DNA of 64,000 bases from Pseudacidovorax sp. NFM-22 (GTDB taxonomy: Bacteria; Pseudomonadota; Gammaproteobacteria; Burkholderiales; Burkholderiaceae_C), in the NCBI RefSeq assembly GCF_021401245.1, contig NZ_JACBFY010000003.1:186001-250000 (forward strand). The letters are read 5' to 3'. Under the pieces are notes generated by a model. The model ran no database searches. It saw nothing but the letters and a program-made list of their open reading frames with translations, and was not told the DNA's origin. The translations under genes and the position numbers were made by a program. This document shows positions 1-14,462 of this stretch, one piece after another; position 1 is the stretch's first letter, and each line of letters begins with the position of its first letter.

Positions 1-168
1 AAGACGCGATACGGTTGGCTTTGGCAGACCGGTAAGCGCCGCGATCTCGGAGTTGCTCAACCAGTCGTTGTTCGGCTCGAACGCCGAGAGAATGGTCAGC
101 CCGCGCGACAGCACCCGCACTTCGCGAATGCCTGGCTTTTCGGAGGACGAATCAACGGATGTGTTCAT
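1..168 (-). CDS. IclR-family transcriptional regulator, N-terminal fragment
   Basis: The first 56 codons of a leftward gene that runs off the window edge. The translation begins MNTSVDSSSEKPG and continues through VRVLSRGLTILSAF and NSEIAALTGLPKPTVSRL. This is the usual start of an IclR-type winged helix-turn-helix: a first helix, then the recognition helix with the LPKPTVSRL signature. The effector-binding C-terminal domain lies outside the window, so the regulated pathway cannot be named. The ATG at 168 is the only reasonable start. Confidence 0.75.
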   Translation of the reverse strand, partial: MNTSVDSSSEKPGIREVRVLSRGLTILSAFEPNNDWLSNSEIAALTGLPKPTVSRL

Positions 169-714
169 CGAGTCACCAAAATGAAATTAAACTCGATTCT
201 ACAGGTAAGCCCGCCTCAAGATGGGGCTCAGGCGACCTGGTTGTTACTCCTGAAAGTGCACGGCCTACCTTTGAGCCACCAGCAGTATTGCTCGGGCCCG
301 GCCAGATAGTCGGCGTCGGCCTGCAACAGATGCGCCCTGCTACGTGGTGCTACAGGGCAAGCGCCAGTGTTCGAACACCACCTTGACAAAGCCCCACGAT
401 GTGGGCCGGTCTGCTTTTCCGTCCGGGGTGCCACGCGTCGGGTAGCAGGGGCGTATTGCTGCGCCGCCGCCTAAGAACCGGACGCGCGGGTCACTCGCAT
501 CCGGCTCAAGCCATTCTTCAGCACCATGGGGTGGCACCGAACAGCTTGACGGAACGCTTGGCGGCTCGACGACGGGCCAAATGCGCGGACCATTCCGAGA
601 CGAACGAATGGCTTGTCTGACATTAGGACGCTTTGGCGGACGCTCACATGTGTTGATCGTACCCATCCATCCCTGTTTCCTCTCCGCCTTGATGCAGGCA
701 GATTCCGCCTCGCC
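169..714. other. Gene-poor stretch, no supported protein gene
   Basis: About 545 bases between the IclR-type gene and cbbR. Short open frames exist on both strands, but none has a recognisable motif, a ribosome-binding site or conserved-looking composition. The only structured signal is the possible group II intron tail at about 440-510 on the minus strand, listed separately. The stretch looks like decayed DNA at the edge of the cbb region. Confidence 0.5.
440..507 (-). ncRNA. Possible group II intron domain V/VI remnant
   Basis: Read on the minus strand, 475-507 begins GAGCCGGATGCG and ends GCGTCCGGTTC. It can fold into a hairpin with a ten-pair lower stem, a short upper stem and a GTGA-type loop, and it carries the AGC triad near its 5' side. 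This resembles domain V of bacterial group II introns. The following bases TTAGGCGG...GCTACCCGAC resemble a domain VI and intron 3' end. No reverse transcriptase is seen upstream, so this would be a truncated remnant. The call is by eye; a covariance-model search would decide it. Confidence 0.4.
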
Positions 715-1695
715 TCACGGTTTAGGGTACCGGTAAACCCGCTCGATGAGGGGTGCTGATGTGAGTTGGGTAGCTTGGAGGCTAGGAAAACTCGCCGCCA
801 GATACGCCTCCCCCCGCTCCAGCACGAAGTAGCGGAACGCCTCCGCCACCGGTGACAGCAGTTTGGACAGTGTGTGCACCACGTTCCAGGCGCGCACCAC
901 GGGCGCGCCCTCCACGTCCAGCACGGTCATCAGCTTGTTGCTCAGCTCCAGGCCGATGGTGTGCAACGACAGGAAGCTCAGGCCCATACCCGCCATCACG
1001 GCTTGCTTGATGGTTTCGTTGCTGGCCATTTCCATGATCACACGCAGCTCCACGTGCTCCTCGGCCAGGAATTTCTCCAGCGCCGCGCGCGTGCCCGAGC
1101 CCTGCTCGCGCACGATGAAGTCGTATTCCCGCAGCAGCGCCGCGGGCACGTGCCCCGCGTGCGCGAGTGGGTGGTCCACCGGCGCCACGAACACGTGCGG
1201 GTGCGCCGCGAAGGGCTCGGCGCGCGTGGCCAGTTCCTTGGGCGCGCGGCCCATGATGGCGATGTCCACCTCATTGGCGTGCAGCATCTTCACCAGCTGT
1301 TCGCGGTTGCTCACGGTCAGGCGTATGTCGATGTGGCCGTGCTCGCGCCAGAACTCGGCCAGCAGGTGCGGCAAAAAGTACTTGGCCGTGCTCACCATGC
1401 CGATCACCAGCGTGCCGGTCTCTAGCTTCTGCAGCCGCGCGGCCGCGTCTTCCGCGTCCTTCAGCGTGGCCAACACCTTCCTCGCATAGACCAGCATGTA
1501 CTCGCCCACGGTAGTCAGCGCCACCTTGCGCCCGTGGCGCTCGAAGAGCGGCATGCCCACGTGCCTTTCCAGTTCTTTGACCTGCATGGTCACCGCCGGC
1601 GGGGTGAGGTGCAGCACTTGCGCCGCGCGCGCAAAGCTGAGGTGGCGCGCCACTTCGCTGAAGACACGCAGTTGCCGGAAGGTGGCGTTTTTCAT
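715..1695 (-). CDS. cbbR: LysR-type Calvin-cycle regulator CbbR
   Basis: A 326-residue LysR-family activator. The N-terminal winged helix-turn-helix (residues about 5-63, including FARAAQVLHLTPPAVTMQVKEL) matches the CbbR subgroup, where TPPAV is typical. A substrate-binding fold follows, beginning about residue 92 (LVIGMVSTAKYFLPHLLAEF). It is transcribed divergently from cbbL across 105 bases that contain two perfect palindromes, the standard arrangement for CbbR control of a cbb operon. Known CbbR proteins sense metabolites such as PEP, RuBP or NADPH; which one applies here cannot be read. The length is normal and no defects are seen, unlike the inactive second cbbR on the C. necator megaplasmid. 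Confidence 0.93.
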   Translation of the reverse strand: MKNATFRQLRVFSEVARHLSFARAAQVLHLTPPAVTMQVKELERHVGMPLFERHGRKVALTTVGEYMLVYARKVLATLKDAEDAAARLQKLETGTLVIGMVSTAKYFLPHLLAEFWREHGHIDIRLTVSNREQLVKMLHANEVDIAIMGRAPKELATRAEPFAAHPHVFVAPVDHPLAHAGHVPAALLREYDFIVREQGSGTRAALEKFLAEEHVELRVIMEMASNETIKQAVMAGMGLSFLSLHTIGLELSNKLMTVLDVEGAPVVRAWNVVHTLSKLLSPVAEAFRYFVLERGEAYLAASFPSLQATQLTSAPLIERVYRYPKP

Positions 1696-1702
1696 TAAGT
1701 TA

Positions 1703-1761
1703 TTCTTTAATTTATTTTAAAGAAATCGTGAATTTACTTTATTTATACGGAAATATAAAGT
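1703..1761. promoter_or_regulatory. cbbR-cbbL control region with two perfect palindromes
   Basis: The AT-rich divergent region holds two perfect inverted repeats. TTCTTTAA (1703-1710) and TTAAAGAA (1717-1724) are 8-base arms around a 6-base spacer. ACTTTAT (1736-1742) and ATAAAGT (1755-1761) are 7-base arms around a 12-base spacer. LysR regulators bind interrupted dyads of the T-N11-A type, so these are the likely CbbR recognition and activation sites, serving both autoregulation and activation of cbbL. The first dyad starts eight bases from the cbbR start codon. Function is inferred from position and symmetry. Confidence 0.7.
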
Positions 1762-1776
1762 CATCTCCACCCCTAG

Positions 1777-3270
<1,494 letters not shown>

Positions 3271-3297
3271 ACCCATTCACTTCGAGGACCGCACACC

Positions 3298-3747
3298 ATG
3301 ATGACCAACCCCACCGGCCGCATCACGCAAGGCCAGTTCAGCTTCCTGCCCGACCTGACGGACCAGGAGATCACCGCGCAGATCGAGTACGGCCTGCGCA
3401 AAGGCTACGCCTGGAGCGTGGAGTACACCGACGACCCGCACCCGCGCAACACCTACTGGTCGATGTACGGCAACCCGATGTTCGACCTGCACGACGCGGC
3501 CGGCGTGCTGCAGGAGTTGCAGGCCTGCCGCAAGGCTTTTCCGCGCCACTACATCCGCATGATGGCCTTCGACTCGACGCGCAATGTAGAGACCATCGCC
3601 ATGAGCTTCATCGTCAACCGCCCGGCCCACGAGCCCGGCTTCATGCTGGAGCGCCAGGAGGTCAACGGCCGCAGCCTGCGCTACACCACGCGCGGCTACG
3701 GCGCCGACCGTCCCGAGGGCGAGCGCTACCGCGACACGGCCGCGTGA
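3298..3747 (+). CDS. cbbS: RuBisCO small subunit
   Basis: Small subunit of form I RuBisCO, 149 residues, which caps the L8S8 holoenzyme. The sequence [20 protein letters not shown] near the N-terminus and [15 protein letters not shown] in the middle are typical of red-type small subunits. The C-terminal tail (about residues 110-149, ending YRDTAA) is the extension that forms the beta-hairpin of form IC/ID enzymes. Two ATG codons are in tandem at 3298 and 3301, and either could start translation. It lies between cbbL and cbbX in one transcription unit. Confidence 0.97.
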   Translation: MMTNPTGRITQGQFSFLPDLTDQEITAQIEYGLRKGYAWSVEYTDDPHPRNTYWSMYGNPMFDLHDAAGVLQELQACRKAFPRHYIRMMAFDSTRNVETIAMSFIVNRPAHEPGFMLERQEVNGRSLRYTTRGYGADRPEGERYRDTAA

Positions 3748-3767
3748 GCACCAGGGAGCACGCCGCC

Positions 3768-4742
3768 ATGTCGTACCTCATTCCCGGTAGCACGCCGCCG
3801 CCGTCCGCCGATGCCGCCGTGACCACGGCGGCGACGCTGGTGGCCGCACCGCCCGCCCTGCCGCGCTCCGTCGGTGCGGTGCTGGCCGACACGCAGGTCG
3901 AGGCCGTGCTGCAGGAGCTGGACGACGAGCTCGTGGGTCTGGCCCCCATCAAGGCGCGCGTGCGCGACATCGCCGCGCTGCTGGTCATCGACAGGCTGCG
4001 CACCGGGCTGGGACTGCCTTCGCAGCCGCCCAGTCTGCACATGTGTTTCTCGGGCAACCCTGGCACCGGCAAGACCACGGTGGCGCTGCGCATGGCGCAG
4101 ATCCTTCACCGCCTGGGCTATGTGCGCAAGGGCCACCTGGTGGCCGTCACGCGCGACGACCTCGTGGGCCAGTACATCGGCCACACCGCGCCCAAGACGC
4201 GCGAGGTGCTCAAGCGGGCCATGGGCGGCGTGCTGTTCATCGACGAGGCCTACTACCTCTACCGGCCCGAGAACGAGCGCGACTACGGCCAGGAAGCGAT
4301 CGAGATCCTGCTGCAGGTGATGGAGAATCACCGCGACGACCTGGTGGTGATCCTCGCGGGCTACGCCGACCGCATGAACACCTTCTTCCAGTCCAACCCC
4401 GGCATGCGCTCGCGCATCGCCCACCACCTGGAATTCTCGGACTACTCGGTCGACGAGCTGATGCAGATCTCGCGGCAGATGCTGGCCGAGCAGAACTACC
4501 GCTTCAGCCCCGAGGCAGACGAGGCCTTCGAGCGTTACCTCGGCCTGCGCCTGCAACAGCCGCACTTCGCGAATGCGCGCAGCGTGCGCAACGCGCTGGA
4601 CCGCGCGCGACTGCGCCAGGCCAGCCGCCTGTTCGCGCAGCCGCAGCGCGAGCTCACGGCCGAAGAACTCACCACGCTGCAGGCGCCCGATATCTTGGCC
4701 AGCCGTCTGTTCAGCGACGCGGAAGGGGCCGCGCATGCTTGA
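3768..4742 (+). CDS. cbbX: RuBisCO activase CbbX (AAA+)
   Basis: Red-type RuBisCO activase, an AAA+ ATPase that remodels sugar-phosphate-inhibited RuBisCO by pulling on the CbbL C-terminus. Walker A is GNPGTGKTT (about residue 97), Walker B is [10 protein letters not shown], and the sensor segment is [11 protein letters not shown]. The 324-residue length is normal. The ATG at 3768 is preferred because AGGGAG lies nine bases upstream. A GTG at 3744 overlapping the cbbS stop would add eight residues and cannot be excluded. CbbX goes with red-type RuBisCO, supporting the form IC call for cbbL. Confidence 0.95.
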   Translation: MSYLIPGSTPPPSADAAVTTAATLVAAPPALPRSVGAVLADTQVEAVLQELDDELVGLAPIKARVRDIAALLVIDRLRTGLGLPSQPPSLHMCFSGNPGTGKTTVALRMAQILHRLGYVRKGHLVAVTRDDLVGQYIGHTAPKTREVLKRAMGGVLFIDEAYYLYRPENERDYGQEAIEILLQVMENHRDDLVVILAGYADRMNTFFQSNPGMRSRIAHHLEFSDYSVDELMQISRQMLAEQNYRFSPEADEAFERYLGLRLQQPHFANARSVRNALDRARLRQASRLFAQPQRELTAEELTTLQAPDILASRLFSDAEGAAHA

Positions 4743-5505
4743 AGCCCTCATCTTCGACGTGGACGGCACGCTGGCCGACACCGAGGCCGCGCATCGCGCC
4801 GCCTTCAATGACGCCTTCGCCGAAGTACGCCTGGGCTGGCACTGGGACGACGCCATCTATATCCGCCTCCTGCAGGTCTCGGGCGGCAAGGAGCGCATCG
4901 CCCACTACTGGCGCATGGTCGAGCCTGACGTGGCTGGTGGCAAGGCGGCGCAGGCCGCCATCGAGCAGGTGCACGCCATCAAGACGCGCATCTATGAAAG
5001 CCGTGTGAGCGGCGGCCAGCTCGCGCTGCGCCCGGGCGTGCTGCGCCTTCTACGCGAGGCGCAGGCCAGCGGCCTGCGCCTCGCGATCGCCACCACCACC
5101 ACGCCGGCCAACATCGAGGCCCTGCTGCGCACCCCGCTGGGGCCCGACTGGAAACGCCACTTCGCCGCCATCGGCGACGCGTCCACCGCGCCGCGCAAGA
5201 AGCCCGACCCGCTGGTGTACCAGCAAGTGCTGACCACGCTGGGGCTGCCGGCCAGCGCCTGCCTGGCCTTCGAGGACTCTGCCAACGGCCTGCGCGCCGC
5301 CACCGCCGCCGGGCTGCAGACCGTGGTCACGCCCACCGTGCACACGGCCGACCACCGCTTCGACGACGCCTTGCTCGTGCTGCCGCACCTGGGCGACGTG
5401 GACCAGCTGCTGCCCTGCGGCGTGGCCGCCATGGAGCAGCGCTGGGTTACGGTGGAGGCGCTGCGGCGCTGGCACGCCGGTACCACGCTGTTCGAGTCCG
5501 ATTGA
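4735..5505 (+). CDS. cbbY: HAD-family sugar-phosphate phosphatase CbbY
   Basis: A 256-residue haloacid-dehalogenase-type phosphatase. Motif I is [11 protein letters not shown], with the nucleophilic aspartate at the N-terminus. Motif II is IATTTT, motif III lies around [10 protein letters not shown] and motif IV is AFEDSANGL. Characterised CbbY proteins dephosphorylate xylulose-1,5-bisphosphate, a misfire product and inhibitor of RuBisCO, so CbbX and CbbY work together. The ATG at 4735 overlaps the end of cbbX by eight bases, indicating translational coupling. The open frame extends further upstream but only inside cbbX. Confidence 0.92.
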   Translation: MLEALIFDVDGTLADTEAAHRAAFNDAFAEVRLGWHWDDAIYIRLLQVSGGKERIAHYWRMVEPDVAGGKAAQAAIEQVHAIKTRIYESRVSGGQLALRPGVLRLLREAQASGLRLAIATTTTPANIEALLRTPLGPDWKRHFAAIGDASTAPRKKPDPLVYQQVLTTLGLPASACLAFEDSANGLRAATAAGLQTVVTPTVHTADHRFDDALLVLPHLGDVDQLLPCGVAAMEQRWVTVEALRRWHAGTTLFESD

Positions 5506-5543
5506 ACGTTCTCATTTTTCACTCCTCACAGAGTCGCCTCACC

Positions 5544-6305
5544 ATGTCCCGCTCGCCCAAGTTCACCCCTTCGCCCACCGTGCGCCTGGCGCCCTCCATC
5601 CTCTCGGCGGATTTCGCGCGCCTGGGGGAAGAGGTGCGCGCCATCGAGGCGGCGGGCGCCGATTCCGTGCACGTCGACGTGATGGACAACCACTACGTGC
5701 CCAACCTCACCATCGGCCCGCAGGTCTGCGAGGCCCTCCGCCCGCACGTGCAGATCCCCATCGACGTGCACCTCATGGTGGAGCCGGTGGACGCGCTGGT
5801 GCCCCTGTTCGCCAAGGCCGGCGCCAACTGCATCACCTTCCATCCCGAGGCCTCGCGTCACGTGGACCGCACGCTGCAGCTGATCCGCGCGCACGGCTGC
5901 AAGGCCGGCATCGCGCTCAACCCCGCCTCGCCGCTCGCCTGGATGGAGCACGTGATGGACAAGCTCGACCTGGTGCTGCTCATGAGCGTGAACCCCGGCT
6001 TTGGCGGCCAGGCCTTCATTCCCCACACCCTGCACAAGCTGCGCGAGGCGCGCCGCCGCATCGAGGCCCACGCCGCAGCCGGCGGCCAACCGATCTCGCT
6101 GGAGGTGGACGGGGGCGTGAAGCTGGACAACATCGGCGAGATCGTCCAGGCCGGTGCCGATATCTGCGTGGCCGGCAGCGCCATCTTCGGCGCCGCCGAC
6201 GCATCGGGCGGTTACCACGGCGTCATGAGCGCAATGCGCCACGCCGCCGTCACCCCGGACTTCCATTCCAGCAACGCTTCGCGGAGAACCACGCCATGCC
6301 ACTGA
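5544..6305 (+). CDS. cbbE: Ribulose-phosphate 3-epimerase
   Basis: Interconverts ribulose-5-phosphate and xylulose-5-phosphate in RuBP regeneration. It is a TIM-barrel enzyme of 253 residues with the family segments [42 protein letters not shown] and LEVDGGV. The C-terminus is about 20 residues longer than usual, with a low-complexity tail ([13 protein letters not shown]) that reads through the start of cbbF. The ATG at 5544 was chosen over an upstream TTG because conserved sequence begins soon after it. Its stop overlaps the cbbF start. Confidence 0.95.
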   Translation: MSRSPKFTPSPTVRLAPSILSADFARLGEEVRAIEAAGADSVHVDVMDNHYVPNLTIGPQVCEALRPHVQIPIDVHLMVEPVDALVPLFAKAGANCITFHPEASRHVDRTLQLIRAHGCKAGIALNPASPLAWMEHVMDKLDLVLLMSVNPGFGGQAFIPHTLHKLREARRRIEAHAAAGGQPISLEVDGGVKLDNIGEIVQAGADICVAGSAIFGAADASGGYHGVMSAMRHAAVTPDFHSSNASRRTTPCH

Positions 6306-7387
6306 CCGGCCGCAAGACCCTCACCCAGTACCTGATCGAAGAACGCCGCCGTTTCCCCGAAGCCAGCGGCGACTTCAACGCCCTCATCCTCGACGTGGCC
6401 ATGGCCTGCAAGGCCATCGCGCGCGCCGTGGCCTTCGGTGCGTTGGGCGACGTGCTCGGCAACCACGCGGCCGAGGCCGGTGGCGCGCCCGTCAACGTGC
6501 AGGGCGAAACGCAGAAGAAGCTCGACGTGCTGAGCAACGACTACTTCCTGCGCATCACCGAGTGGGGCGGCCACCTGGCTGGCATGGCCTCCGAGGAAAT
6601 GGAAGCGCCGTACCAGATCCCCGCGCCGCACGCGCGCGGCAAGTACCTGCTGGTGTTCGACCCGCTCGACGGCTCCAGCAACATCGATGTCAACGTGTCC
6701 GTGGGCAGCATCTTCTCGGTGCTGCGCGCGCCCGAAGCCGAAGGGCGCGAAGTCACCGAAGCCGACTTCCTGCAAGCCGGCACGCAGCAGGTGGCGGCGG
6801 GTTACGCGCTCTACGGCCCCACCACCATGCTGGTGCTGACCGTGGGCAACGGCGTGGCCGGCTTCACGCTGGACCCGAACCTCGGCGAGTTCATGCTCAC
6901 CCACGCCGAGCTCACCGTGCCGGCCGACACGCAGGAGTTCGCCATCAACGCCTCCAACAGCCGCTTCTGGGAAGCGCCGGTGAAGCGCTACGTGGACGAA
7001 TGCTTGGCCGGCAAGACCGGCCCGCGCACCAAGGACTTCAACATGCGCTGGATCGCCAGCATGGTGGCCGAGGCGCACCGCATCCTCATGCGCGGCGGGG
7101 TCTTCCTCTACCCCCGCGACAGCAAGGACCCGGCCAAGCCCGGCCGCCTGCGCCTGCTGTATGAGGCCAACCCCATCGGTTTCATCATGGAGCAGGCCGG
7201 CGGCCGCGCCAGCACCGGGCGAGTTCCCATCCTCGGCGTGCAGCCCGAGGGCCTGCACCAGCGCATCGGCCTAGTGTTCGGCTCGAAGAACGAGGTCGAG
7301 CGCATCGAGCGCTACCACGCCGAGCCCACCGCGCGCAAGGAACTGGACAACCCTCTGTTCCACGAGCGCAGCCTGTTCCGCGTCTGA
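6296..7387 (+). CDS. cbbF: Fructose-1,6-bisphosphatase, class I
   Basis: Class I fructose-1,6-bisphosphatase of 363 residues, which in Calvin-cycle bacteria usually also acts on sedoheptulose-1,7-bisphosphate. The metal and phosphate site [12 protein letters not shown] is at about residues 122-133. Other conserved segments are [12 protein letters not shown] near 70, [15 protein letters not shown] and the C-terminal GQ-like AGGRAS region. The start overlaps the end of cbbE by ten bases. A 47-base gap separates it from cbbP. Confidence 0.96.
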   Translation: MPLTGRKTLTQYLIEERRRFPEASGDFNALILDVAMACKAIARAVAFGALGDVLGNHAAEAGGAPVNVQGETQKKLDVLSNDYFLRITEWGGHLAGMASEEMEAPYQIPAPHARGKYLLVFDPLDGSSNIDVNVSVGSIFSVLRAPEAEGREVTEADFLQAGTQQVAAGYALYGPTTMLVLTVGNGVAGFTLDPNLGEFMLTHAELTVPADTQEFAINASNSRFWEAPVKRYVDECLAGKTGPRTKDFNMRWIASMVAEAHRILMRGGVFLYPRDSKDPAKPGRLRLLYEANPIGFIMEQAGGRASTGRVPILGVQPEGLHQRIGLVFGSKNEVERIERYHAEPTARKELDNPLFHERSLFRV

Positions 7388-7434
7388 GCGCCAGCCGCGC
7401 CCGCACCGATTCTTCAACTCCACGGGACATTACC

Positions 7435-8313
7435 ATGTCTGAGCGCCACCCTATCATCGCCATCACCGGCTCGTCGGGCGCGGGAACCACCTCGGTCACC
7501 CGAACCTTCGAGAACATCTTTCGCCGCGAAGGCATCACCGCCGCCATCATCGAAGGCGACAGCTACCATCGCTACGACCGTCAGGAAATGAAGCTGCGCC
7601 AGGCCGAGGCCGAGCGCGCGGGCAATCGCCACTTTAGTCACTTCGGCCCCGAGAACAACTTGTTCCCCGAGCTGGAGGCGCTGTTCACCAGCTACGGCCG
7701 CAGCGGTACCGGCCTGTCGCGTAAGTACCTGCACGACGCCGAGGAAGCCGCGCCCTATCAGCAGGAGCCCGGCACCTTCACCCCCTGGGAAGAACTGCCC
7801 GCCAACACCGACCTGCTGTTCTACGAAGGCCTGCACGGTGCGGTGGTCACGCCCGACGTGAACATCGCCCAGCACCCCGACCTGCTGATCGGTGTGGTGC
7901 CCGTGATCAACCTCGAATGGATCCAGAAGCTCTGGCGCGACAAGTCCAAGCGCGGCTACTCTACCGAGGCCGTCACCGATACCATCCTGCGCCGTATGCC
8001 CGACTACGTGAACTACATCTGCCCGCAGTTCACGCACACGCACGTCAACTTTCAGCGCGTGCCCTGCGTGGACACGTCCAATCCCTTCATCGCGCGCGAG
8101 ATCCCCGCGCCCGATGAGAGCTTCGTCGTGATCCGCTTCGCCAAGCCCAAGGGCATCGACTTCCAGTATCTGCTGAGCATGATCCACGACTCCTTCATGT
8201 CGCGCGCCAACACCATCGTCGTGCCCGGCGGCAAGATGGAGCTCGCGATGCAACTCATCTTCACGCCCTTTATCTGGCGCATGATGGAGCGCAAACAAAG
8301 GGTGATGGCATGA
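7435..8313 (+). CDS. cbbP: Phosphoribulokinase
   Basis: ATP-dependent phosphorylation of ribulose-5-phosphate to RuBP, the second signature enzyme of the Calvin cycle. At 292 residues it is the bacterial, proteobacterial-type kinase. The P-loop variant [10 protein letters not shown] is at residues about 12-21, followed by [12 protein letters not shown]. Later segments include YEGLHG, which carries acidic catalytic residues, and [11 protein letters not shown]. Its stop overlaps the start of cbbT. Confidence 0.97.
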   Translation: MSERHPIIAITGSSGAGTTSVTRTFENIFRREGITAAIIEGDSYHRYDRQEMKLRQAEAERAGNRHFSHFGPENNLFPELEALFTSYGRSGTGLSRKYLHDAEEAAPYQQEPGTFTPWEELPANTDLLFYEGLHGAVVTPDVNIAQHPDLLIGVVPVINLEWIQKLWRDKSKRGYSTEAVTDTILRRMPDYVNYICPQFTHTHVNFQRVPCVDTSNPFIAREIPAPDESFVVIRFAKPKGIDFQYLLSMIHDSFMSRANTIVVPGGKMELAMQLIFTPFIWRMMERKQRVMA

Positions 8314-10381
8314 GCACGCGCCAGCAACCGAACCTCGACCTCGCGCGCCGCATGGCGAATGCGATCCGCATGCTCGCGGTGGACGCGGTGGAAGCCGCGC
8401 AGTCCGGCCACCCGGGCGCGCCCATGGGCATGGCCGACATCGCCGAGGTGCTGTGGAACCGCCACCTGCGCCACAACCCCGCCAACCCGGCCTGGGCTGA
8501 CCGCGACCGCTTCGTGCTCTCTAACGGCCACGGCTCCATGCTGCTCTACGCGCTGCTGCACCTCACGGGCTACGAACTGTCGATGGACGACCTGCGCCAG
8601 TTCCGCCGCCTGCACAGCAAGACCGCCGGCCACCCCGAGGTGGGCGTGACGCCCGGCGTGGAAACCACCACCGGCCCGCTCGGCCAGGGCCTGGCCAACG
8701 CTGTGGGCATGGCCCTGGCCGAGAAACTGCTCGCCATAGAGTTCAACCGGCCAGGTCACAACATCGTGGACCACCATACCTACGTCTTCTTGGGCGACGG
8801 CTGCCTGATGGAAGGCATCAGCCACGAAGCCTGCTCGCTCGCCGGTACGCTGCGCCTCTCGAAATTGGTCGCGCTCTACGACGACAACGGCATCTCCATC
8901 GACGGCCACGTGCAGGGTTGGTTTACCGACGACACGCCGCGCCGCTTTGCCGCCTACGGCTGGGACGTGGTCACCGTCGACGGCCACGACCCCGGCGCGA
9001 TCGATGCGGCGCTGCGGCGTGCGTGCAGCGCCACTGCGCAGGCCGAGGGCAAGCCCACGCTGATCTGCTGCAAGACCGTGATCGGCAAGGGCGCACCCAA
9101 CAAGCAGGGCAGCCCCGGCGTGCACGGCGCAGCGCTCGGTGCGGTCGAGGTGCAGGCCACGCGCGAGGCCCTCGGCTGGACCAGCGCGCCGTTCGAGATC
9201 CCGGCCGACATCGCCGCAGCCTGGAACGCCACCGAACGAGGCCACGCGCTCGAGGCCGCCTGGCAGGCGCGCTTCGAGGCCTACCGCGAGGCCTTTCCGA
9301 CCGAAGCCGTCGAGTACGATCGCCGCATGCGTGGCGCACTGCCCAAGGGTTTCGCCGAGGGCCTGCCCGCGCTAGTCGCGGCCCTGGGCCGGCGCACCGA
9401 CGCCGTGGCCACGCGCAAGGCCAGCCAGCTCGCGCTGGACGCCATGGCACCCCAACTGCCCGAGATCTTCGGTGGCAGCGCCGACCTCACCAGCTCCAAC
9501 CTCACCAACTTCAAGGGCTGCGTCACAGCCGGGCCGAACAAAGCCGGGCGCTTCAGCGGTGGCAAACACCTGAGCTACGGCGTGCGCGAGTTCGGCATGG
9601 CCGCGATCATGAACGGCCTGGCGCTGCACGGCGGCTTCATTCCCTACGGCGGCACCTTCCTCGCGTTCAGCGACTACAGCCGCAACGCCGTGCGCATGGC
9701 CGCGCTGATGAAGCTGCAGGTGGTGCATGTCTTCACACACGATTCCATCGGCCTGGGCGAGGACGGCCCGACGCACCAGCCGGTGGAGCAGGTGCCCAGC
9801 CTGCGCCTCATCCCGGGACTGGACGTGTGGCGCCCCGCCGACGCGCTGGAGACCGCGGCGGCCTGGGCTCACGCGTTGCAGCGGCGAGATGGCCCCACAG
9901 CGCTCGCGCTCTCCCGGCAGAACCTGCCGCAGCTCGGTGATGCCTCGCGCGCGCCGGCCATCCTGCGTGGCGGCTACGTGCTCTCGGACATGGACGGCGC
10001 GCAGGCCGTGATCGTCGCCACCGGTTCCGAAACCTCGCTGGCCCTGCAGGCGCAGACCGCGCTCGCGGCCGAAGGCATCGCCACCCGCGTCGTCTCCATG
10101 CCCTGCACCAACCTCTTCGACCGGCAGGACGCCGCCTGGCAAGACGCGGTGCTACCGCCGGAGCTGCCCGCCGTGGCGGTCGAAGCCGCGCACCCCGACT
10201 TCTGGCGCAAGTACGTGGGCCGCAGCGGCCGCGTGGTCGGCATGAGCACGTTCGGCGAATCGGCCCCCGCGAAAGACTTGTACGCGCACTTCGGTATCAC
10301 CGCCGCGCGCGTGGCCGACGAGGTGCGCGCGCTGCTGCAGCCTCGGCGGCGAACCTACAGCATGACAGAGGGGACCACCGC

Positions 10382-10385
<4 letters not shown>
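8310..10385 (+). CDS. cbbT: Transketolase
   Basis: Thiamine-diphosphate-dependent transketolase of 691 residues, needed for the carbon rearrangements that regenerate pentose phosphates. Landmarks in order are the N-terminal substrate segment [18 protein letters not shown], the cofactor motif [22 protein letters not shown], and the pyrimidine-domain segment [20 protein letters not shown]-terminal domain follows. ATGA-type overlaps join it to cbbP upstream and cbbZ downstream, showing tight operon packing. Confidence 0.97.
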
Positions 10386-13256
<2,871 letters not shown>

Positions 13257-13261
13257 ACCTC

Positions 13262-13336
13262 CACGCTCCGCCGCTGCGCGGGTCGCTGCCTCCCGAGGGG
13301 GCTGAGCCGGCCTTGGGGCGGCCCGGCGGCCGGCTC
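13262..13336. repeat. Comamonad-type GC-rich intergenic repeat, copy 1
   Basis: Between cbbK and cbbA lies a GC-rich block with nested dyads. GAGCCGGCC (13304-13312) pairs perfectly with GGCCGGCTC (13328-13336) across a 15-base loop. Just upstream is CCTCCCGAGGGGGC. The reverse complement of this part shares CCCCCTCGGG...GAGGC...CGA with the block at 22793-22861. I recall such dispersed elements between genes in comamonad genomes. It could act as an mRNA-stabilising or attenuating hairpin inside the cbb operon. Confidence 0.6.
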
Positions 13337-13371
13337 GCTGATTCCATTTTCATTTCAACCAGGAGTTTTTC

Positions 13372-14409
13372 ATGGCGCTCGTTTCCCTTCGCCAGGTGCT
13401 GGACCACGCGGCCGAACACGGCTACGGCGTGCCCGCCTTCAACGTCAACAACCTCGAACAGATCCTGGCCATCATGGAGGCCGCGCAGGAGACCGACAGC
13501 CCGGTGATCCTGCAGGCCTCGGCCGGCGCGCGCAAGTACGCGGGTGAGGCCTACCTGCGCCACATGGTGCTGGCGGCGGTGGAAGCCCACCCGGACCTGC
13601 CCGTGGTGCTGCACCAGGACCACGGCGCCACGCCGGCCGTGTGCATGCAGTCCATCCGCTCGGGCTTCACCAGCGTGATGATGGACGGCTCGCTGCGCGA
13701 AGACGGCAAGACGCCCGCCACCTACGACTACAACCTCGCGGTGACGCGCCGCGTCTGCGAGCTCGCGCACGCCGTCGGTGTGTCGGTGGAAGGTGAACTC
13801 GGCTGCCTCGGTTCGCTGGAGACCGGCGAGGCCGGCGAAGAAGACGGCGTGGGCGCGGCCGGCAAGCTCACGCACGACATGATGCTCACCGACCCCGGGC
13901 AGGCCGAGGACTTCGTGCGCCGAACCGGCGTGGACGCCTTGGCCATCGCCATCGGCACCAGCCACGGCGCCTACAAGTTCACGCGCCAGCCCACCGGCGA
14001 CATCCTGGCCATCGACCGCATCGCCGCCATCCACGCCCGTGTGCCCAACACCCACCTGGTGATGCACGGCAGCTCCAGCGTGCCGCAGGAGTGGCTGGCC
14101 ATCATCCGCGAGCACGGCGGCGACATCAAGGAAACCTACGGCGTGCCGGTGGAAGAGATCCGGCGCGGCATCCAGAACGGCGTGCGCAAGGTCAACATCG
14201 ACACCGACATCCGCTTGGCCATGACCGGCGCCATGCGCCAGACCTTCGCGAAAGAGCGCAGCGAGTTCGACCCGCGCAAGGCGCTGCTGGCGGCCAAGAA
14301 GGCGGCGCGCGGCGTGTGCCGCGAGCGCTTCGAAGCCTTCGGCAGCGCGGGCCAGGCTGGGAAGATAAAGCCCGTGCCGCTGGACACCATGGCCGCCGCA
14401 TACGCCTAG
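13372..14409 (+). CDS. cbbA: Fructose-bisphosphate aldolase, class II
   Basis: Zinc-dependent aldolase, 345 residues, that condenses triose phosphates and, in the Calvin-cycle subtype, also forms sedoheptulose-1,7-bisphosphate. The zinc-ligand region [12 protein letters not shown] lies near residue 81, with [20 protein letters not shown] in the middle. GTSHGAYKF and [13 protein letters not shown] follow with further ligands. It is the last gene of the operon, 115 bases after cbbK, behind the GC-rich repeat. AGGAG lies just before the ATG. No obvious intrinsic terminator follows. Confidence 0.96.
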   Translation: MALVSLRQVLDHAAEHGYGVPAFNVNNLEQILAIMEAAQETDSPVILQASAGARKYAGEAYLRHMVLAAVEAHPDLPVVLHQDHGATPAVCMQSIRSGFTSVMMDGSLREDGKTPATYDYNLAVTRRVCELAHAVGVSVEGELGCLGSLETGEAGEEDGVGAAGKLTHDMMLTDPGQAEDFVRRTGVDALAIAIGTSHGAYKFTRQPTGDILAIDRIAAIHARVPNTHLVMHGSSSVPQEWLAIIREHGGDIKETYGVPVEEIRRGIQNGVRKVNIDTDIRLAMTGAMRQTFAKERSEFDPRKALLAAKKAARGVCRERFEAFGSAGQAGKIKPVPLDTMAAAYA

Positions 14410-14462
14410 GCCTGTCGCCCTATGACGGGGGAACGGGTAGCGGCGCTACACTGAAGCGCACC

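Noticed and set aside
13257-13371. Small protein between cbbK and cbbA
   Set aside because: The short frames there only read through the GC-rich repeat; no ribosome-binding site or conserved sequence.
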